From the IMG/VR virus record IMGVR_UViG_3300045967_000162, positions 1 to 25,481 of that record: a stretch of DNA of 25,481 bases; one strand, written 5' to 3'. Position numbers and translations under genes: made by a program. The DNA comes from a virus. Positions 1-7,099 of this stretch are shown piece by piece (position 1 is the first letter of the stretch; each line of letters opens with the position of its first letter). Under the pieces are notes generated by a model. The model did no database searches and was not told where the DNA came from. It saw only the letters and a list, made by a program, of their open reading frames with translations.

Positions 1-127
1 CGAGGGAGGACTGACCGGCGACGCTTTGGACGCCGCCGGCAAAGCGCTCTATCAGGCGCTCGCCGATTACTGTCCCGAAGCGCCGCGGCGGCACGCGCTA
101 AAAAAAATGGCCGAACTGGTCGCGCGG
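1..127. repeat. 127-bp terminal direct repeat, left copy
   Basis: Bases 1-127 are identical to 25355-25481. The repeat lies wholly inside the tail-assembly chaperone gene and reads in the same frame at both ends. Exact identity over an odd, k-mer-like length is what an assembler leaves when a circular or circularly permuted molecule is closed on itself. I infer a unit length of 25,354 bp. It is not a coding duplication or a transposon end. Confidence 0.95.
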
Positions 128-277
128 ATGGAACGCGCATCCATCGAGCAAATCGACGGCGCCGCGCTCGAGGACCTCACCTTACCGCCCAACGAATCGA
201 CGAACACGTCACCGAGCTTGCCGGCATACTCGGAATCGACCCCGGCCCCTTCACTTGGCGCCAACTTGAGCTCATGA
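1..277 (+). CDS. Tail assembly chaperone (gpG-like), C-terminal part continuing from the window end
   Basis: The frame is open from base 2 (codon GAG) and ends with TGA at 275-277. It is the continuation of the gene that starts at 25107. The segment to about base 180 looks like ordinary helical protein, with a MAELVARMERAS-type heptad stretch. The last 30 residues are Pro/Ser/Thr-rich, which suggests the region where the 0 frame becomes dispensable and the -1 frame takes over. The stop overlaps an ATG at 274 in the -1 frame (ATGA). A TTG at 26 could be taken for a start, but it is internal once the circle is closed. Confidence 0.75.
   Translation, partial: EGGLTGDALDAAGKALYQALADYCPEAPRRHALKKMAELVARMERASIEQIDGAALEDLTLPPNESTNTSPSLPAYSESTPAPSLGANLSS
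100..106 (+). other. Candidate -1 slippery heptamer A AAA AAA
   Basis: In the gpG frame the codons here read CTA AAA AAA ATG, so bases 100-106 form a canonical X XXY YYZ heptamer inside a run of eight A, in a genome that is otherwise very GC-rich. It shifts into exactly the frame that encodes the T-like block. Against it, the 0 frame still looks like good protein for about 25 codons beyond this point, whereas the -1 frame there is Arg-rich. Slippage could instead occur near 180-195. The same heptamer recurs at 25454-25460 in the terminal repeat. Confidence 0.4.
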
Positions 278-516
278 CCCGCGCCCATTTGCGCGCGGCA
301 TGGGAAACGACCGCGGCCTTGATGGCCCAACAATCTAACCTGCACCGCAAGAAAGGCGCCCGACTCACGACACCAAGGGAGATTATGCCACCCGCCCTTC
401 GAGCCCCCCGCACCCGCCGGCGCCAACCCCGACTCACCAATGAGCAATTTTGTCGAACGCTCCGACTCTTGATTCCACCCGGTATGTCTTTCAATGGCGA
501 GCCAAGCCGGAATTAG
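106..516 (+). CDS. T-like extension of the tail chaperone, reached by probable -1 frameshift (gpGT)
   Basis: The -1 frame downstream of the A-run is open to TAG at 514-516. Around bases 205-330 it encodes GIDPGPFTWRQLELMTRAHL followed by AAWETTAALMAQ and NLHRKK. This is the conserved block of T-like minor tail proteins, an Asp-Pro-x-Pro-Phe-Thr opening and a W-x-x-T-A-x-L-x-A helix. Between 106 and 273 the frame has no ATG, GTG or TTG, so the conserved block cannot be made from its own usual start. The first ATG, at 274, lies inside the block. Translation by -1 slippage from the gpG-like frame is therefore the simplest reading. The exact slip point is unknown, so the start given is only the first codon after the candidate slippery site. 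The end overlaps the tape measure start by 23 bases. Confidence 0.6.
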   Translation, partial: NGRTGRADGTRIHRANRRRRARGPHLTAQRIDEHVTELAGILGIDPGPFTWRQLELMTRAHLRAAWETTAALMAQQSNLHRKKGARLTTPREIMPPALRAPRTRRRQPRLTNEQFCRTLRLLIPPGMSFNGEPSRN

Positions 517-2302
517 AGCAGGCAGAAGCTACGTCGAGCTCTTCGCCGACGATTCCAGACTCATCAAGGGACTGCGCCAAAACGATAAGCGACTCGTCGA
601 CTTTGGCAAGAAAGTCAACGCGATCGGCGCGCAGATGGCCGGCGCCGGCGCCGCCCTGGCCGCGCCGCTCGCACTTGCCGCCCAGCGCTTCGCCAACGCG
701 GGCAGCGCGCTCCAAGATGCGAGCCAGCGCACCGGCGTTGCCGTCGAGGACCTTTCCTCACTCGGCTATGCCGCCGAGCAATCGGGCACGAGCTTAGAAG
801 CGCTTGAAAAGGGACTGACGAAGCTAGCTAAAGGCGGCGCCGCCGACCCCGCGGCCACCTTCGGCCGCTTGGCTGACCTAATCGCCAATACGCAAGACCC
901 CGCCGAGCGCACCCGCATTGCCCTGGAAGCCTTCGGCAAGAGCGGCGCCGAGCTCTTGCCGCTCATGATTCAAGGATCAAAAGGCATTGCCGCCCTCCAG
1001 GAGGAAGCCGACCGCCTTGGCATCACAATGTCGAGCGAAGACGCCGCCGCGGCCGAAACCTTCGGCGACGCGCTCTCCAAACTTTCCAAGGTAACCGACC
1101 GCGGTATCCAGAAGATCGGCGCCGCGCTCGCCCCCGCCCTGACCGACCTGGCCGACCGCTTCGCCGAGCTTGCCGCCGTCGCCGGCAAGTGGATCGAGGA
1201 CAACCGCGGCATCATCCAGACAGTTGCGATGCTCGCCGCCGGACTCGTCGCCGGCGGCGCCGCGCTCGCCGCCTTCGGCACCGCCGCCGCCGCGGTTGGC
1301 ACGACCCTTGGTCTCCTGGCAACCGGCCTGCAATTGGTCGGCGCGGCGATCGGCTTCCTTGTCTCGCCGATCGGCCTAGTGACCGCCGGCCTAGTCGGCT
1401 TAGGCGCGCTTTTCGTCACTCAGACCGAAGCCGGAAAGCAAATGGCGAGCGAGCTCGCCGCCGGCTTCGAGGGACTGAAAGCCGACGCCCTCACCGCCTT
1501 CGGCGGCATATCGGACGCCCTTGCAACCGGCGACATCGGCAAAGCCGCCGAGATTCTATGGTTGGCCCTGAAACTTCAATGGACCAAAGGCGTCAACTTC
1601 GTTCTCGGCAAGTGGAACGAAATCAAAGCCGCGGCGACGAACTTATGGCAAGACATCGGCTTCGCCATCGAGCGAACCATGATTGACACCGTTGCCAACC
1701 TCCAAAAATTCTGGAACGGCTTCAGGGACTTCTTTCTCGACATGCTCGACCGGCTTCTCGGGTTCTGGAAATCTTGGGTTGCGACGATCACCCTCCAATG
1801 GGGAGACATTGACAAAGCCGCTCAGGAGACAGAGCAGAAGATCGCCGCCCGCACCGCGGCCCGCAAAGCCGACAACGCCAAAATCACGGCCGAAGCCCAA
1901 AAGCAAAAAGACTTACTAGCCGAGGGACAAGCCCAAGTCACCGGCGATCGGCCGGCGATTGACACGCAGCCGCTCGCCGCCGAGCTCGAAGCCGCCCGCG
2001 CCGCCTTCGAGAAATCGGTAGGCGAAGCCAAGGAGAAGCGTATCGCGGCTGACCAAGCCAAAGCCGCGGCCGACGCCGAGCAAGCCAAGATTCCCGGCCC
2101 CGCCGACCTTTCGAAGGTAATGACCGAAACGCAGACCGCCGCCAAGGCGAGCGCCAGCGGCACGTTTTCCGCCGCCGCCGCCGCCGGCCTAGGCGCGACG
2201 AGTGTTCAGGAGCGCGCGGCCAAGGCGAGCGAAGAGACAGCGGCGAATACCAAATACTTGGTCGATACCGCCAAGCGCGGCCCCTTCGTTTTTCAACGGT
2301 GA
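494..2302 (+). CDS. Tail tape measure protein
   Basis: The protein has 602 residues. The N-terminal region is an alternating helical stretch typical of tape measures, with Ala-rich coiled segments (residues 30-65), an FGKSGAELLPL-type motif near residue 150, and long hydrophobic Ala/Gly/Leu/Val helices at about 240-310. The C-terminal third is a charged, Ala/Lys-rich coiled coil. Tape measures set tail length and thread the tail tube before DNA ejection. At about 0.15 nm per residue this one implies a short tail of roughly 90 nm. It follows the G/GT chaperone genes directly, which is the standard order. The ATG at 494 lies inside the end of the T-like frame, and no strong Shine-Dalgarno sequence is visible. 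Confidence 0.9.
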   Translation: MASQAGIRAGRSYVELFADDSRLIKGLRQNDKRLVDFGKKVNAIGAQMAGAGAALAAPLALAAQRFANAGSALQDASQRTGVAVEDLSSLGYAAEQSGTSLEALEKGLTKLAKGGAADPAATFGRLADLIANTQDPAERTRIALEAFGKSGAELLPLMIQGSKGIAALQEEADRLGITMSSEDAAAAETFGDALSKLSKVTDRGIQKIGAALAPALTDLADRFAELAAVAGKWIEDNRGIIQTVAMLAAGLVAGGAALAAFGTAAAAVGTTLGLLATGLQLVGAAIGFLVSPIGLVTAGLVGLGALFVTQTEAGKQMASELAAGFEGLKADALTAFGGISDALATGDIGKAAEILWLALKLQWTKGVNFVLGKWNEIKAAATNLWQDIGFAIERTMIDTVANLQKFWNGFRDFFLDMLDRLLGFWKSWVATITLQWGDIDKAAQETEQKIAARTAARKADNAKITAEAQKQKDLLAEGQAQVTGDRPAIDTQPLAAELEAARAAFEKSVGEAKEKRIAADQAKAAADAEQAKIPGPADLSKVMTETQTAAKASASGTFSAAAAAGLGATSVQERAAKASEETAANTKYLVDTAKRGPFVFQR

Positions 2303-2312
2303 GAACGCTCCC

Positions 2313-3098
2313 ATGCCGACAATTTGGGAACGCTTCGGGAGCCGCACCTGGAGCCAAGGCGATAACCCGAGCTTCGAGATTCTCTACGCCGTCGCCGGCA
2401 CCGATGATGAAACCGAGGTGCGAACGCTCGTCAATGCCACGGCGCCAACGAGTTACTTCGACCTGGCGCTCGAGGGAACGAGCGCCGAGCAGATCGGCCC
2501 CCTGGACTGGCACGCCACGGCCCGCTACGCCTATCCAGGTAGCGAGCCCGAATACACCTTCGAAATCGCCGGCACGTCCATTCACATAACCCACTCAATC
2601 GCGACCATCGCCACTTACCCCGCGCCCGGCTTCATCGCCCCCAACTTCCAGAATGGCATCAATGTCACTCACGAAGCCGTCGAGGGAATGGACCTTGAAT
2701 GGCCCGAATTTAGCTTCAGCGAAACGCATTACCTCGACGATGCGCTTATCACGCCGGCCTACAAGACGATCCTACGCAACCTATGCAAGTGCACCAATGA
2801 CGCCACCTTCAAATCATGGCCGACCGGCGAGGTACGCCTACTCGGCGTCTCCGGCTCGAAACGTGGCTCACTCGACAAGTGGGCGATGACCTACCGCTTC
2901 AAGGTATCGGAAAACGCCACCGGCCTCGTCGTTGGCCCGATCACCGGCATTGCCAAGAAAGGATGGGAGTATATGTGGGTACGGACGATGGAGTTTGAAG
3001 ACGCAAGCGCCAAGATGCTCGTCAAGCGTCCCGTCTGCGCGCTCGTCGAGCAGGTATACCCCAGCGGCGACTATTCCCTGATCGGCATCGGGACATGA
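2313..3098 (+). CDS. Conserved phage tail protein downstream of the tape measure
   Basis: The protein has 261 residues. I chose the ATG at 2313, 10 bases after the tape measure stop; a longer open frame upstream only overlaps the tape measure. Features seen include an NFQNGINVTHEAVEGMDLEW-type stretch, then TGEVRLLGVSGSKRG, and TGIAKKGWEYMWVRTMEFED near the C-terminus. I recall this arrangement from conserved hypothetical proteins that follow the tape measure in planctomycete prophages. No enzymatic motif is visible. By position it could be a distal tail or baseplate component. The exact role is unknown; that it is a virion tail protein is inference from synteny. The stop overlaps the next start as ATGA. 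Confidence 0.6.
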   Translation: MPTIWERFGSRTWSQGDNPSFEILYAVAGTDDETEVRTLVNATAPTSYFDLALEGTSAEQIGPLDWHATARYAYPGSEPEYTFEIAGTSIHITHSIATIATYPAPGFIAPNFQNGINVTHEAVEGMDLEWPEFSFSETHYLDDALITPAYKTILRNLCKCTNDATFKSWPTGEVRLLGVSGSKRGSLDKWAMTYRFKVSENATGLVVGPITGIAKKGWEYMWVRTMEFEDASAKMLVKRPVCALVEQVYPSGDYSLIGIGT

Positions 3099-3634
3099 GC
3101 AACGACCACGTTACGCCCGGCGACCCCATCACGATCCGCGCCGACACCTGGAACGCGCTCCTCGAAGGACACCGGCGAATGAACGCCGGCGAGCTCGCCC
3201 CTCCAATAGATCGCCCCCACCCGAGCGCCGATCTATTCTTCGTTCGAAATGACGCCGGCGCCGACCTGGCCCGCTTCGCGGTTGTAGGCTTGGGCGCGCC
3301 TTTATGGACCCCCGCCGCCGCGCTCGACGCCTTCAAACAATCAACTATCGTCATGACCGGCGTTAGCCCCACGACCGCGCACGCCGGCCGATTCGCCATT
3401 CTGAAGACGCCGGCGAAGACCGGCTCCATCGTGCCCGCAACCGCCTTCGGCGTTACCCAGGCCCGCATAAACCTGACGAGCACAACCCACACCTTCGCCG
3501 ACGTTGAAGCCGGAACTACGGCCCGGCTCCTATCATCCGCCACCGCCGGCGCCGCGGCGATTCTCTGGGCCGAAGGCACGACCGGCGAGGTATGGGCGGT
3601 CATTTCCATTGGCACCCGTTGCAGCTCGCCCTAA
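3095..3634 (+). CDS. Putative structural protein, first of two tandem paralogues
   Basis: The protein has 179 residues. From about residue 50 it matches the N-terminal half of the next gene block for block: a DLAR(F/Y)AVV segment, a TPA(A/S)(A/S)LDAFKQ segment, a GVTQ(A/V)R(I/L)N segment, and an ILW(A/T)EG-TGE-WA ending. It is mostly beta-rich and has no signal peptide or membrane helix. I recall similar single-domain proteins between tail genes in planctomycete phages but know of no assigned function. A tail or baseplate component is the likely role by position. It is coupled to its neighbours by ATGA upstream and TAATG downstream. Confidence 0.6.
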   Translation: MSNDHVTPGDPITIRADTWNALLEGHRRMNAGELAPPIDRPHPSADLFFVRNDAGADLARFAVVGLGAPLWTPAAALDAFKQSTIVMTGVSPTTAHAGRFAILKTPAKTGSIVPATAFGVTQARINLTSTTHTFADVEAGTTARLLSSATAGAAAILWAEGTTGEVWAVISIGTRCSSP

Positions 3635-4743
3635 TGGACCGCGCGCCATTCCAAAGCGTAGCACCCGGCGACCGGCTCGAACTTTCCGCCGCCGAATGGA
3701 ATGCCCTTCAGGAAACCGCGGCCCGCCAACTCGCCGGCGCGGCGCCCTCGAACTCGCAGCGCGGCCCCGCCGCCGGCGCGGCGAGCATGAAAAACGAAAG
3801 CGGAAACGACCTGGCCCGCTACGCCGTCGTTTCCTTTAGCGAACCTATCTTCACGCCGGCGAGCTCACTGGACGCCTTCAAGCAGCCTGTTTCCTTCCGC
3901 GGCATCGCACCCACAACACCCACGCTTGACCGCATCGCCATCACCCAGGAACCGATTGCGCCCGGCCAGATCGGCCGCGCCATGCTCACCGGCGTTACCC
4001 AGGTTCGTCTCAATGTCTTGAACACGGCGCACCGCTGCGCTCGAGCCACCGCCGCCAATACCGCCCGGCTCGAAAGCGCCGATAGCGGCCCGGCAACGAT
4101 CCTATGGACCGAGGGAGGGACCGGCGAACAATGGGCCCTTGTGCGACTCGCGACCCCCTGCGCCGCCCCGCCCGTTCCCGCGGTCCCTTGCTGCACCGCC
4201 GCCGGCTTACCGGCCCCCACATCGGTCACCCTGCACTGGACCTGGCCAACCGGCTCGGGCGCGACCCACACCTTCAACCAAGCCGCGGCCCGGTTCGCTA
4301 GTTGCGGTTGGCAACCCGCTAGTAACTTCGTCGCCGTCGCCGACCTGCCCCGCATCGGACTGGCCGGCGGCGCCACCCCGCCAGTTATCACCGATTGCGC
4401 CGCTTTCATCACGTCCAACCGACCGCCGACCAATGGCGTAGGTGTCCGCATCCATTGCCCGACCGCCTGGCCCGACCGCCTAACCTTCGAGATGCAGTTC
4501 CAGGGACCGGCCGCAAGCGTAATCCTGCGCTATTATTTCACCGAAAACGACTACCCCACGACCGGCACGCCCGACATCTACGGGCCGGTGATTTACCAGG
4601 AAGTCAAGACCCGGCTCCCGCAGCCCGGCCCGACCGAGTATGTTCGCGTTGCCATCGAGCTCGCCGACGGAACGTGCATCGTCGACCCGACGCTCGCCGA
4701 CTACGCCCTATGGGCTTCCGGCATTGCCGCCACCTGGCCTTGA
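3634..4743 (+). CDS. Putative tail protein, paralogue with an extra C-terminal domain
   Basis: The protein has 369 residues; I chose the ATG at 3634, whose A is the last base of the previous TAA. Residues 1-185 are a diverged copy of the preceding protein. After a Pro/Cys-rich hinge (CAAPPVPAVPCC) there is a new domain of about 170 residues, rich in Thr, Pro and aromatic residues and with several cysteines, including CHTAW-free segments such as LTFEMQFQGPAASVILRYYF. The pattern looks like a beta-sandwich carried at the tail tip. I infer a duplicated baseplate or fibre subunit whose second copy gained a binding module, perhaps the receptor-binding end. No catalytic motif is visible, and I have no family name for the C-terminal domain. 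Confidence 0.55.
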   Translation: MDRAPFQSVAPGDRLELSAAEWNALQETAARQLAGAAPSNSQRGPAAGAASMKNESGNDLARYAVVSFSEPIFTPASSLDAFKQPVSFRGIAPTTPTLDRIAITQEPIAPGQIGRAMLTGVTQVRLNVLNTAHRCARATAANTARLESADSGPATILWTEGGTGEQWALVRLATPCAAPPVPAVPCCTAAGLPAPTSVTLHWTWPTGSGATHTFNQAAARFASCGWQPASNFVAVADLPRIGLAGGATPPVITDCAAFITSNRPPTNGVGVRIHCPTAWPDRLTFEMQFQGPAASVILRYYFTENDYPTTGTPDIYGPVIYQEVKTRLPQPGPTEYVRVAIELADGTCIVDPTLADYALWASGIAATWP

Positions 4744-4753
4744 CCCCTTTTCG

Positions 4754-4936
4754 ATGCCAGTTCGCGTGGACGCCGCGCCGCCACGCCCCGCCGAGGTGCT
4801 CGCCATCATCGCTCGCGCTCGAGCTTGCCGGCATCGCCAACCTTGCGGTTGTTCGAACCGTTGCGACCTAGACCCGGCGCGGCCCCGCTATGTGAGCTTT
4901 GACGATTGCCGGCGATGCCCCCATTTGCCACTCTAA
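4754..4936 (+). CDS. Small Cys-rich protein, possible zinc-binding
   Basis: The protein has 60 residues. The ATG at 4754 lies 10 bases after the preceding stop. The C-terminal half carries CRHRQPCGCSNRCDL and then DCRRCPHL, that is seven cysteines and two histidines in about 35 residues, spaced like a small metal-binding knuckle. I recall very similar small proteins ending the tail module in planctomycete prophages. The role is unknown. It is the last plus-strand gene before a convergent block on the minus strand. The 37 bases after its stop hold no convincing terminator hairpin. Confidence 0.55.
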   Translation: MPVRVDAAPPRPAEVLAIIARARACRHRQPCGCSNRCDLDPARPRYVSFDDCRRCPHLPL

Positions 4937-4973
4937 ACCCCAAACTATCGGCGACCCACGTTGCTACGCCGGG

Positions 4974-5258
4974 TCACTCCACGCCCAGCTTCACCGCGAT
5001 CCGATCGAGCACCGCCCGGTTGTCCGCGGCCAGGCGCTCGAGGCGCTCGATATGCGACTTTTGATAGTTCGAATGTTGAGCGGCCAACGCGGCGACCGCT
5101 AGGAGCAGGAGCGCCGCGGCAATCGAGACCGCATAGTTTTGCCAGGCGCCCACGAGCCACGCCAGGAAGTCTACGATTCCCGCTTCGGCCCGAACGGCCC
5201 CCCTGGCCGGCGCTCCAGCACCGGCGGCGCCGGCATTCCCGGACAACTCCGTGCCCAT
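4974..5258 (-). CDS. Small membrane protein of the lysis cassette (holin- or spanin-like)
   Basis: The protein has 94 residues: a 30-residue Ala/Gly-rich N-terminus, one strong transmembrane segment at about 40-60 (IAAALLLLAVAALAA), and a charged helix ending HIERLERLAADNRAVLDRIA. The ATG at 5258 has a strong Shine-Dalgarno (GGAGGG about 9 bases upstream), so this start is well supported even though the first 88 bases overlap the upstream gene in another frame. A membrane anchor followed by a coiled helix fits a holin, an antiholin or an inner-membrane spanin. I cannot choose between these from sequence. It is the last gene of the minus-strand lysis operon. Confidence 0.55.
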   Translation of the reverse strand: MGTELSGNAGAAGAGAPARGAVRAEAGIVDFLAWLVGAWQNYAVSIAAALLLLAVAALAAQHSNYQKSHIERLERLAADNRAVLDRIAVKLGVE

Positions 5259-5482
5259 TGCGTCAATCCCTCCACCGCCCGCGCGACTTCGGCAATCGCC
5301 GCGCTATCATCCATTGACCGTTCAAGCTTCAAGCGCTCCAGTTCATGCGACCGCGCCGCGGCGACCGATTGAAAGTATCCCTGGACGACCGCCAGGAGCA
5401 CGACCGACACCCCGCCGCCGGCGAGCCCCAGCGCCCCCGCCCCCACCGAATCACCGGCGACCTGCGCCACGAGCCCCAGCAC
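5171..5482 (-). CDS. Small membrane/coiled-coil protein of the lysis cassette
   Basis: The protein has 103 residues from a GTG at 5482, which lies 1 base after the stop of the upstream gene and has a purine-rich GGAAGCGGGG before it. A TTG at 5509 would add nine residues. A hydrophobic Gly/Ala/Val stretch at about 15-40 is followed by a charged coiled-coil-like helix (ELERLKLERSMDD). The C-terminus is Pro/Arg-rich, overlaps the next gene by 88 bases, and may be shaped by it. By layout it resembles an i-spanin or accessory holin. The start is uncertain and the function is inferred from position. Confidence 0.5.
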   Translation of the reverse strand: MLGLVAQVAGDSVGAGALGLAGGGVSVVLLAVVQGYFQSVAAARSHELERLKLERSMDDSAAIAEVARAVEGLTQWARSCPGMPAPPVLERRPGGPFGPKRES

Positions 5483-5483
5483 C

Positions 5484-5693
5484 TTAGACCCCGCTTCCCA
5501 GAGAAGCAAGAAACCGAATCACTCCAATGACGACGACCGCGGCGATAACGATCCAAAACAGCGTTACGACCCATCGCGGAATCGCGACCCCCATCGCGCC
5601 GGCCCCAACGTAGACCGCCGCTACGACCGCAATCAGAATCACAAGCCAGATTGCCCAGCCCGCAATCGTCCGAGGCAGCTCAACGCCAGTCAT
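5484..5693 (-). CDS. Two-helix membrane protein, candidate holin
   Basis: The protein has 69 residues from the ATG at 5693, which overlaps the stop of the protease gene (ATGA) and has GGGGG upstream. A longer frame begins at 5789 but would lie inside the protease gene. Two transmembrane helices are clear, at about 8-28 (GWAIWLVILIAVVAAVYVGA) and 40-61 (VVTLFWIVIAAVVVIGVIRF), joined by a short Gly/Pro loop. Size, two-span topology and position next to a secreted-type protease fit a class II holin, which opens the inner membrane at lysis. This is inference from topology and context, because holins share little sequence. Confidence 0.6.
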   Translation of the reverse strand: MTGVELPRTIAGWAIWLVILIAVVAAVYVGAGAMGVAIPRWVVTLFWIVIAAVVVIGVIRFLASLGSGV

Positions 5694-6532
5694 ACAAGCC
5701 CCCGATCCGCCGTAGGCCAATCTCGAACCACGACCGGCGCCGAGTCGTCCGCAGGGTCCTCCCGCGGCGAGCGCACGACATACGCACAAAAGTTACTCTG
5801 CGCCAGGATATGCGCTTCAGATACCCAGAAGTACCCATCAAGCCCCCACGCCACTCCCCATGAATTCTGGCACTTAATGAGCCACCGTCCACCCGAGCGC
5901 TTCGCCCCCAAGCCGCCCGTCACCGCATGATTGCCTGGACCCGGACAGATGCCGCAACAACCGTCGCTATCGAGATGATCGAAACCCGGCCCCACGCACA
6001 CACTAAAATTGAGAAACCCGCCCACCTGGACGGCCGACATCAACTCTCCCCAGGAAACCGCGGCGAAGCCAATCTCAATCCGAAACCGCGGCGCCGCGGC
6101 ATGCGACTCGGCTGACAGCGCTCGAGGATCAATTGTCCCGTGCCGTACGAGCTCGTCCGGCGGCGCGCCTTGCTCTCGCATGAGCTCGAGCGCTTGCGGA
6201 ATGGACGCCCCGCGATCGATCCCGCCACAGAGAATCGAGTAGACGTACCAAGCCGAGAGCACCCGCGCCGGTTGTCCGGCCAACCAGCGCTCGAGCTCTA
6301 GCGAGCTTGTCGCCGCATGCCCCACGCAGGCGCCGTAAGAGCCTTGGTTCTTGACCGGCGCCGCTGTCTCGCTTGGCAACTCGAACTCCAACCAGCGCTC
6401 GCTTGGCACGACGAAAGGCGCCGGAGCCCCCAGCAGATTGACCGGCGCCACAATCGTCCCTAGCCGGCGAACCTGCCCCGACTGGTCAATGAAGCGCTCG
6501 AGTAGTGGCATGACCGATTGCCCCCACGACAT
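5690..6532 (-). CDS. Papain-like (C1-type) cysteine protease
   Basis: The protein has 280 residues. The papain signature is complete and in order: oxyanion Gln63 and nucleophile Cys69 in VKNQGSYGACVGHA, His202 in GPGNHAVTGG, and Asn223 in KCQNSWGVAWG. There is no signal peptide and no propeptide of normal length, only about 55 residues before the catalytic domain. The ATG at 6532 has GGAG upstream. A second ATG at 6511, with GGGGG upstream, would remove seven residues. It sits between a secreted Pro-rich protein and a candidate holin. Because no muralytic enzyme is recognisable, it is a candidate lysis enzyme that cuts peptide cross-links or envelope proteins. A virion protease is the alternative. 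The catalytic assignment is strong and the biological role is inferred. Confidence 0.85.
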   Translation of the reverse strand: MSWGQSVMPLLERFIDQSGQVRRLGTIVAPVNLLGAPAPFVVPSERWLEFELPSETAAPVKNQGSYGACVGHAATSSLELERWLAGQPARVLSAWYVYSILCGGIDRGASIPQALELMREQGAPPDELVRHGTIDPRALSAESHAAAPRFRIEIGFAAVSWGELMSAVQVGGFLNFSVCVGPGFDHLDSDGCCGICPGPGNHAVTGGLGAKRSGGRWLIKCQNSWGVAWGLDGYFWVSEAHILAQSNFCAYVVRSPREDPADDSAPVVVRDWPTADRGLV

Positions 6533-7025
6533 CCGACTCCATCGGCGACCGCATGACCTGGAGCACGATCCCCCGCTCGTCGACCAGCACGAGCACCGGC
6601 AAACCTTCCCGCTCCACGATCGGCGTCAGGCCCAACTCTCCCAGCTGCGCTTGATCGGAGCGCAGGAGCCGCCACCCCATGCCCGCGCGTTGCACCGCCT
6701 TGCGCACCGCCGGCGACCGCGCCAACTCCAATTGACCCGGCGTCGCCCGATCGGCATCGACCACATAGTACACCCAGGATTGCCGCTCTCCTGGAGCCGG
6801 AGCCGGAGCCGGAGCCGGCGGCAAGGGAGCCGGAGCCGGCGCCGGCGGCGCGGGAGGAGGAACGTAGGGAGGAACGTAGACTGGCAGCTCGCCGGGCGCC
6901 ACCGGCACGACGACCAGCATGACCGGCGGCGCCGCCAGAGGTGCACTTTGTTGGCACCGCCAGCACGCCGCCGCCGGCGTTGCCAAGAGGGAGGCAAACA
7001 CCAGTAGCCGAAGGCACAAAGCCAC
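6486..7025 (-). CDS. Secreted or lipid-anchored Pro-rich protein with possible thioredoxin-like C-terminus
   Basis: The protein has 179 residues from a GTG at 7025, supported by a strong GAGGGAGG upstream. Residues 1-20 form a signal peptide (ALCLRLLVFASLLATPAAA), followed by C21-W-R-C24. The Cys after Ala-Ala-Ala is a weak lipobox, so lipidation is possible but not clear. Residues 50-79 are a Pro/Ala repeat linker. The C-terminal 95 residues include GLPVLVLVDERGIVLQV, a strand pattern seen in thioredoxin-like folds. It overlaps the protease gene by 47 bases. A Pro-rich short lipoprotein next to holin-like genes also recalls an outer spanin, but the folded C-terminal domain argues against a simple spanin. 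Confidence 0.5.
   Translation of the reverse strand: MALCLRLLVFASLLATPAAACWRCQQSAPLAAPPVMLVVVPVAPGELPVYVPPYVPPPAPPAPAPAPLPPAPAPAPAPGERQSWVYYVVDADRATPGQLELARSPAVRKAVQRAGMGWRLLRSDQAQLGELGLTPIVEREGLPVLVLVDERGIVLQVMRSPMESDVVGAIGHATTRALH
6786..6855 (-). repeat. GGAGCC/GGCTCC coding microsatellite (Pro-Ala linker)
   Basis: The plus strand repeats GGAGCC and GGCGCC hexamers through this stretch. On the minus strand they encode the Pro-Ala linker of the secreted protein. It is a low-complexity coding repeat likely to vary in length, with no sign of a separate function. Confidence 0.6.
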
Positions 7026-7051
7026 GGCGCCTACCTCCCTCTTGCCGTTTC

Positions 7052-7095
7052 CCAGTTATGTCCCAGTTTTGTCCTAGTTATGTCCCAATTATGTC
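7052..7095. repeat. Four tandem 11-bp direct repeats between integrase and lysis operon
   Basis: Four head-to-tail 11-bp units read CCAGTTATGTC, CCAGTTTTGTC, CTAGTTATGTC and CCAATTATGTC. They are much richer in AT than the flanks. The array starts 5 bases after the integrase stop (minus strand) and ends 27 bases before the lysis operon start. An 11-bp period places each unit on the same helix face, which suggests cooperative protein binding, as at an operator or iteron. By position the regulated genes would be the lysis operon. No protein partner is identifiable. Confidence 0.75.
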
Positions 7096-7099
7096 CACC

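Noticed and set aside
1-127. Terminal repeat read as a transposon long terminal repeat or a phage direct terminal repeat.
   Set aside because: It lies in the middle of a continuous gene and has a k-mer-like length with perfect identity. A biological terminal repeat cannot be excluded from sequence alone, but assembly overlap explains it fully.
4937-4973. Search for a terminator between the converging tail and lysis operons.
   Set aside because: Only a 5-bp GACCC/GGGTC pairing with a long loop is present, too weak to call.
7052-7095. Short repeats considered as a CRISPR array.
   Set aside because: The units are 11 bp, without spacers and with no cas gene nearby; they are contiguous tandem repeats.
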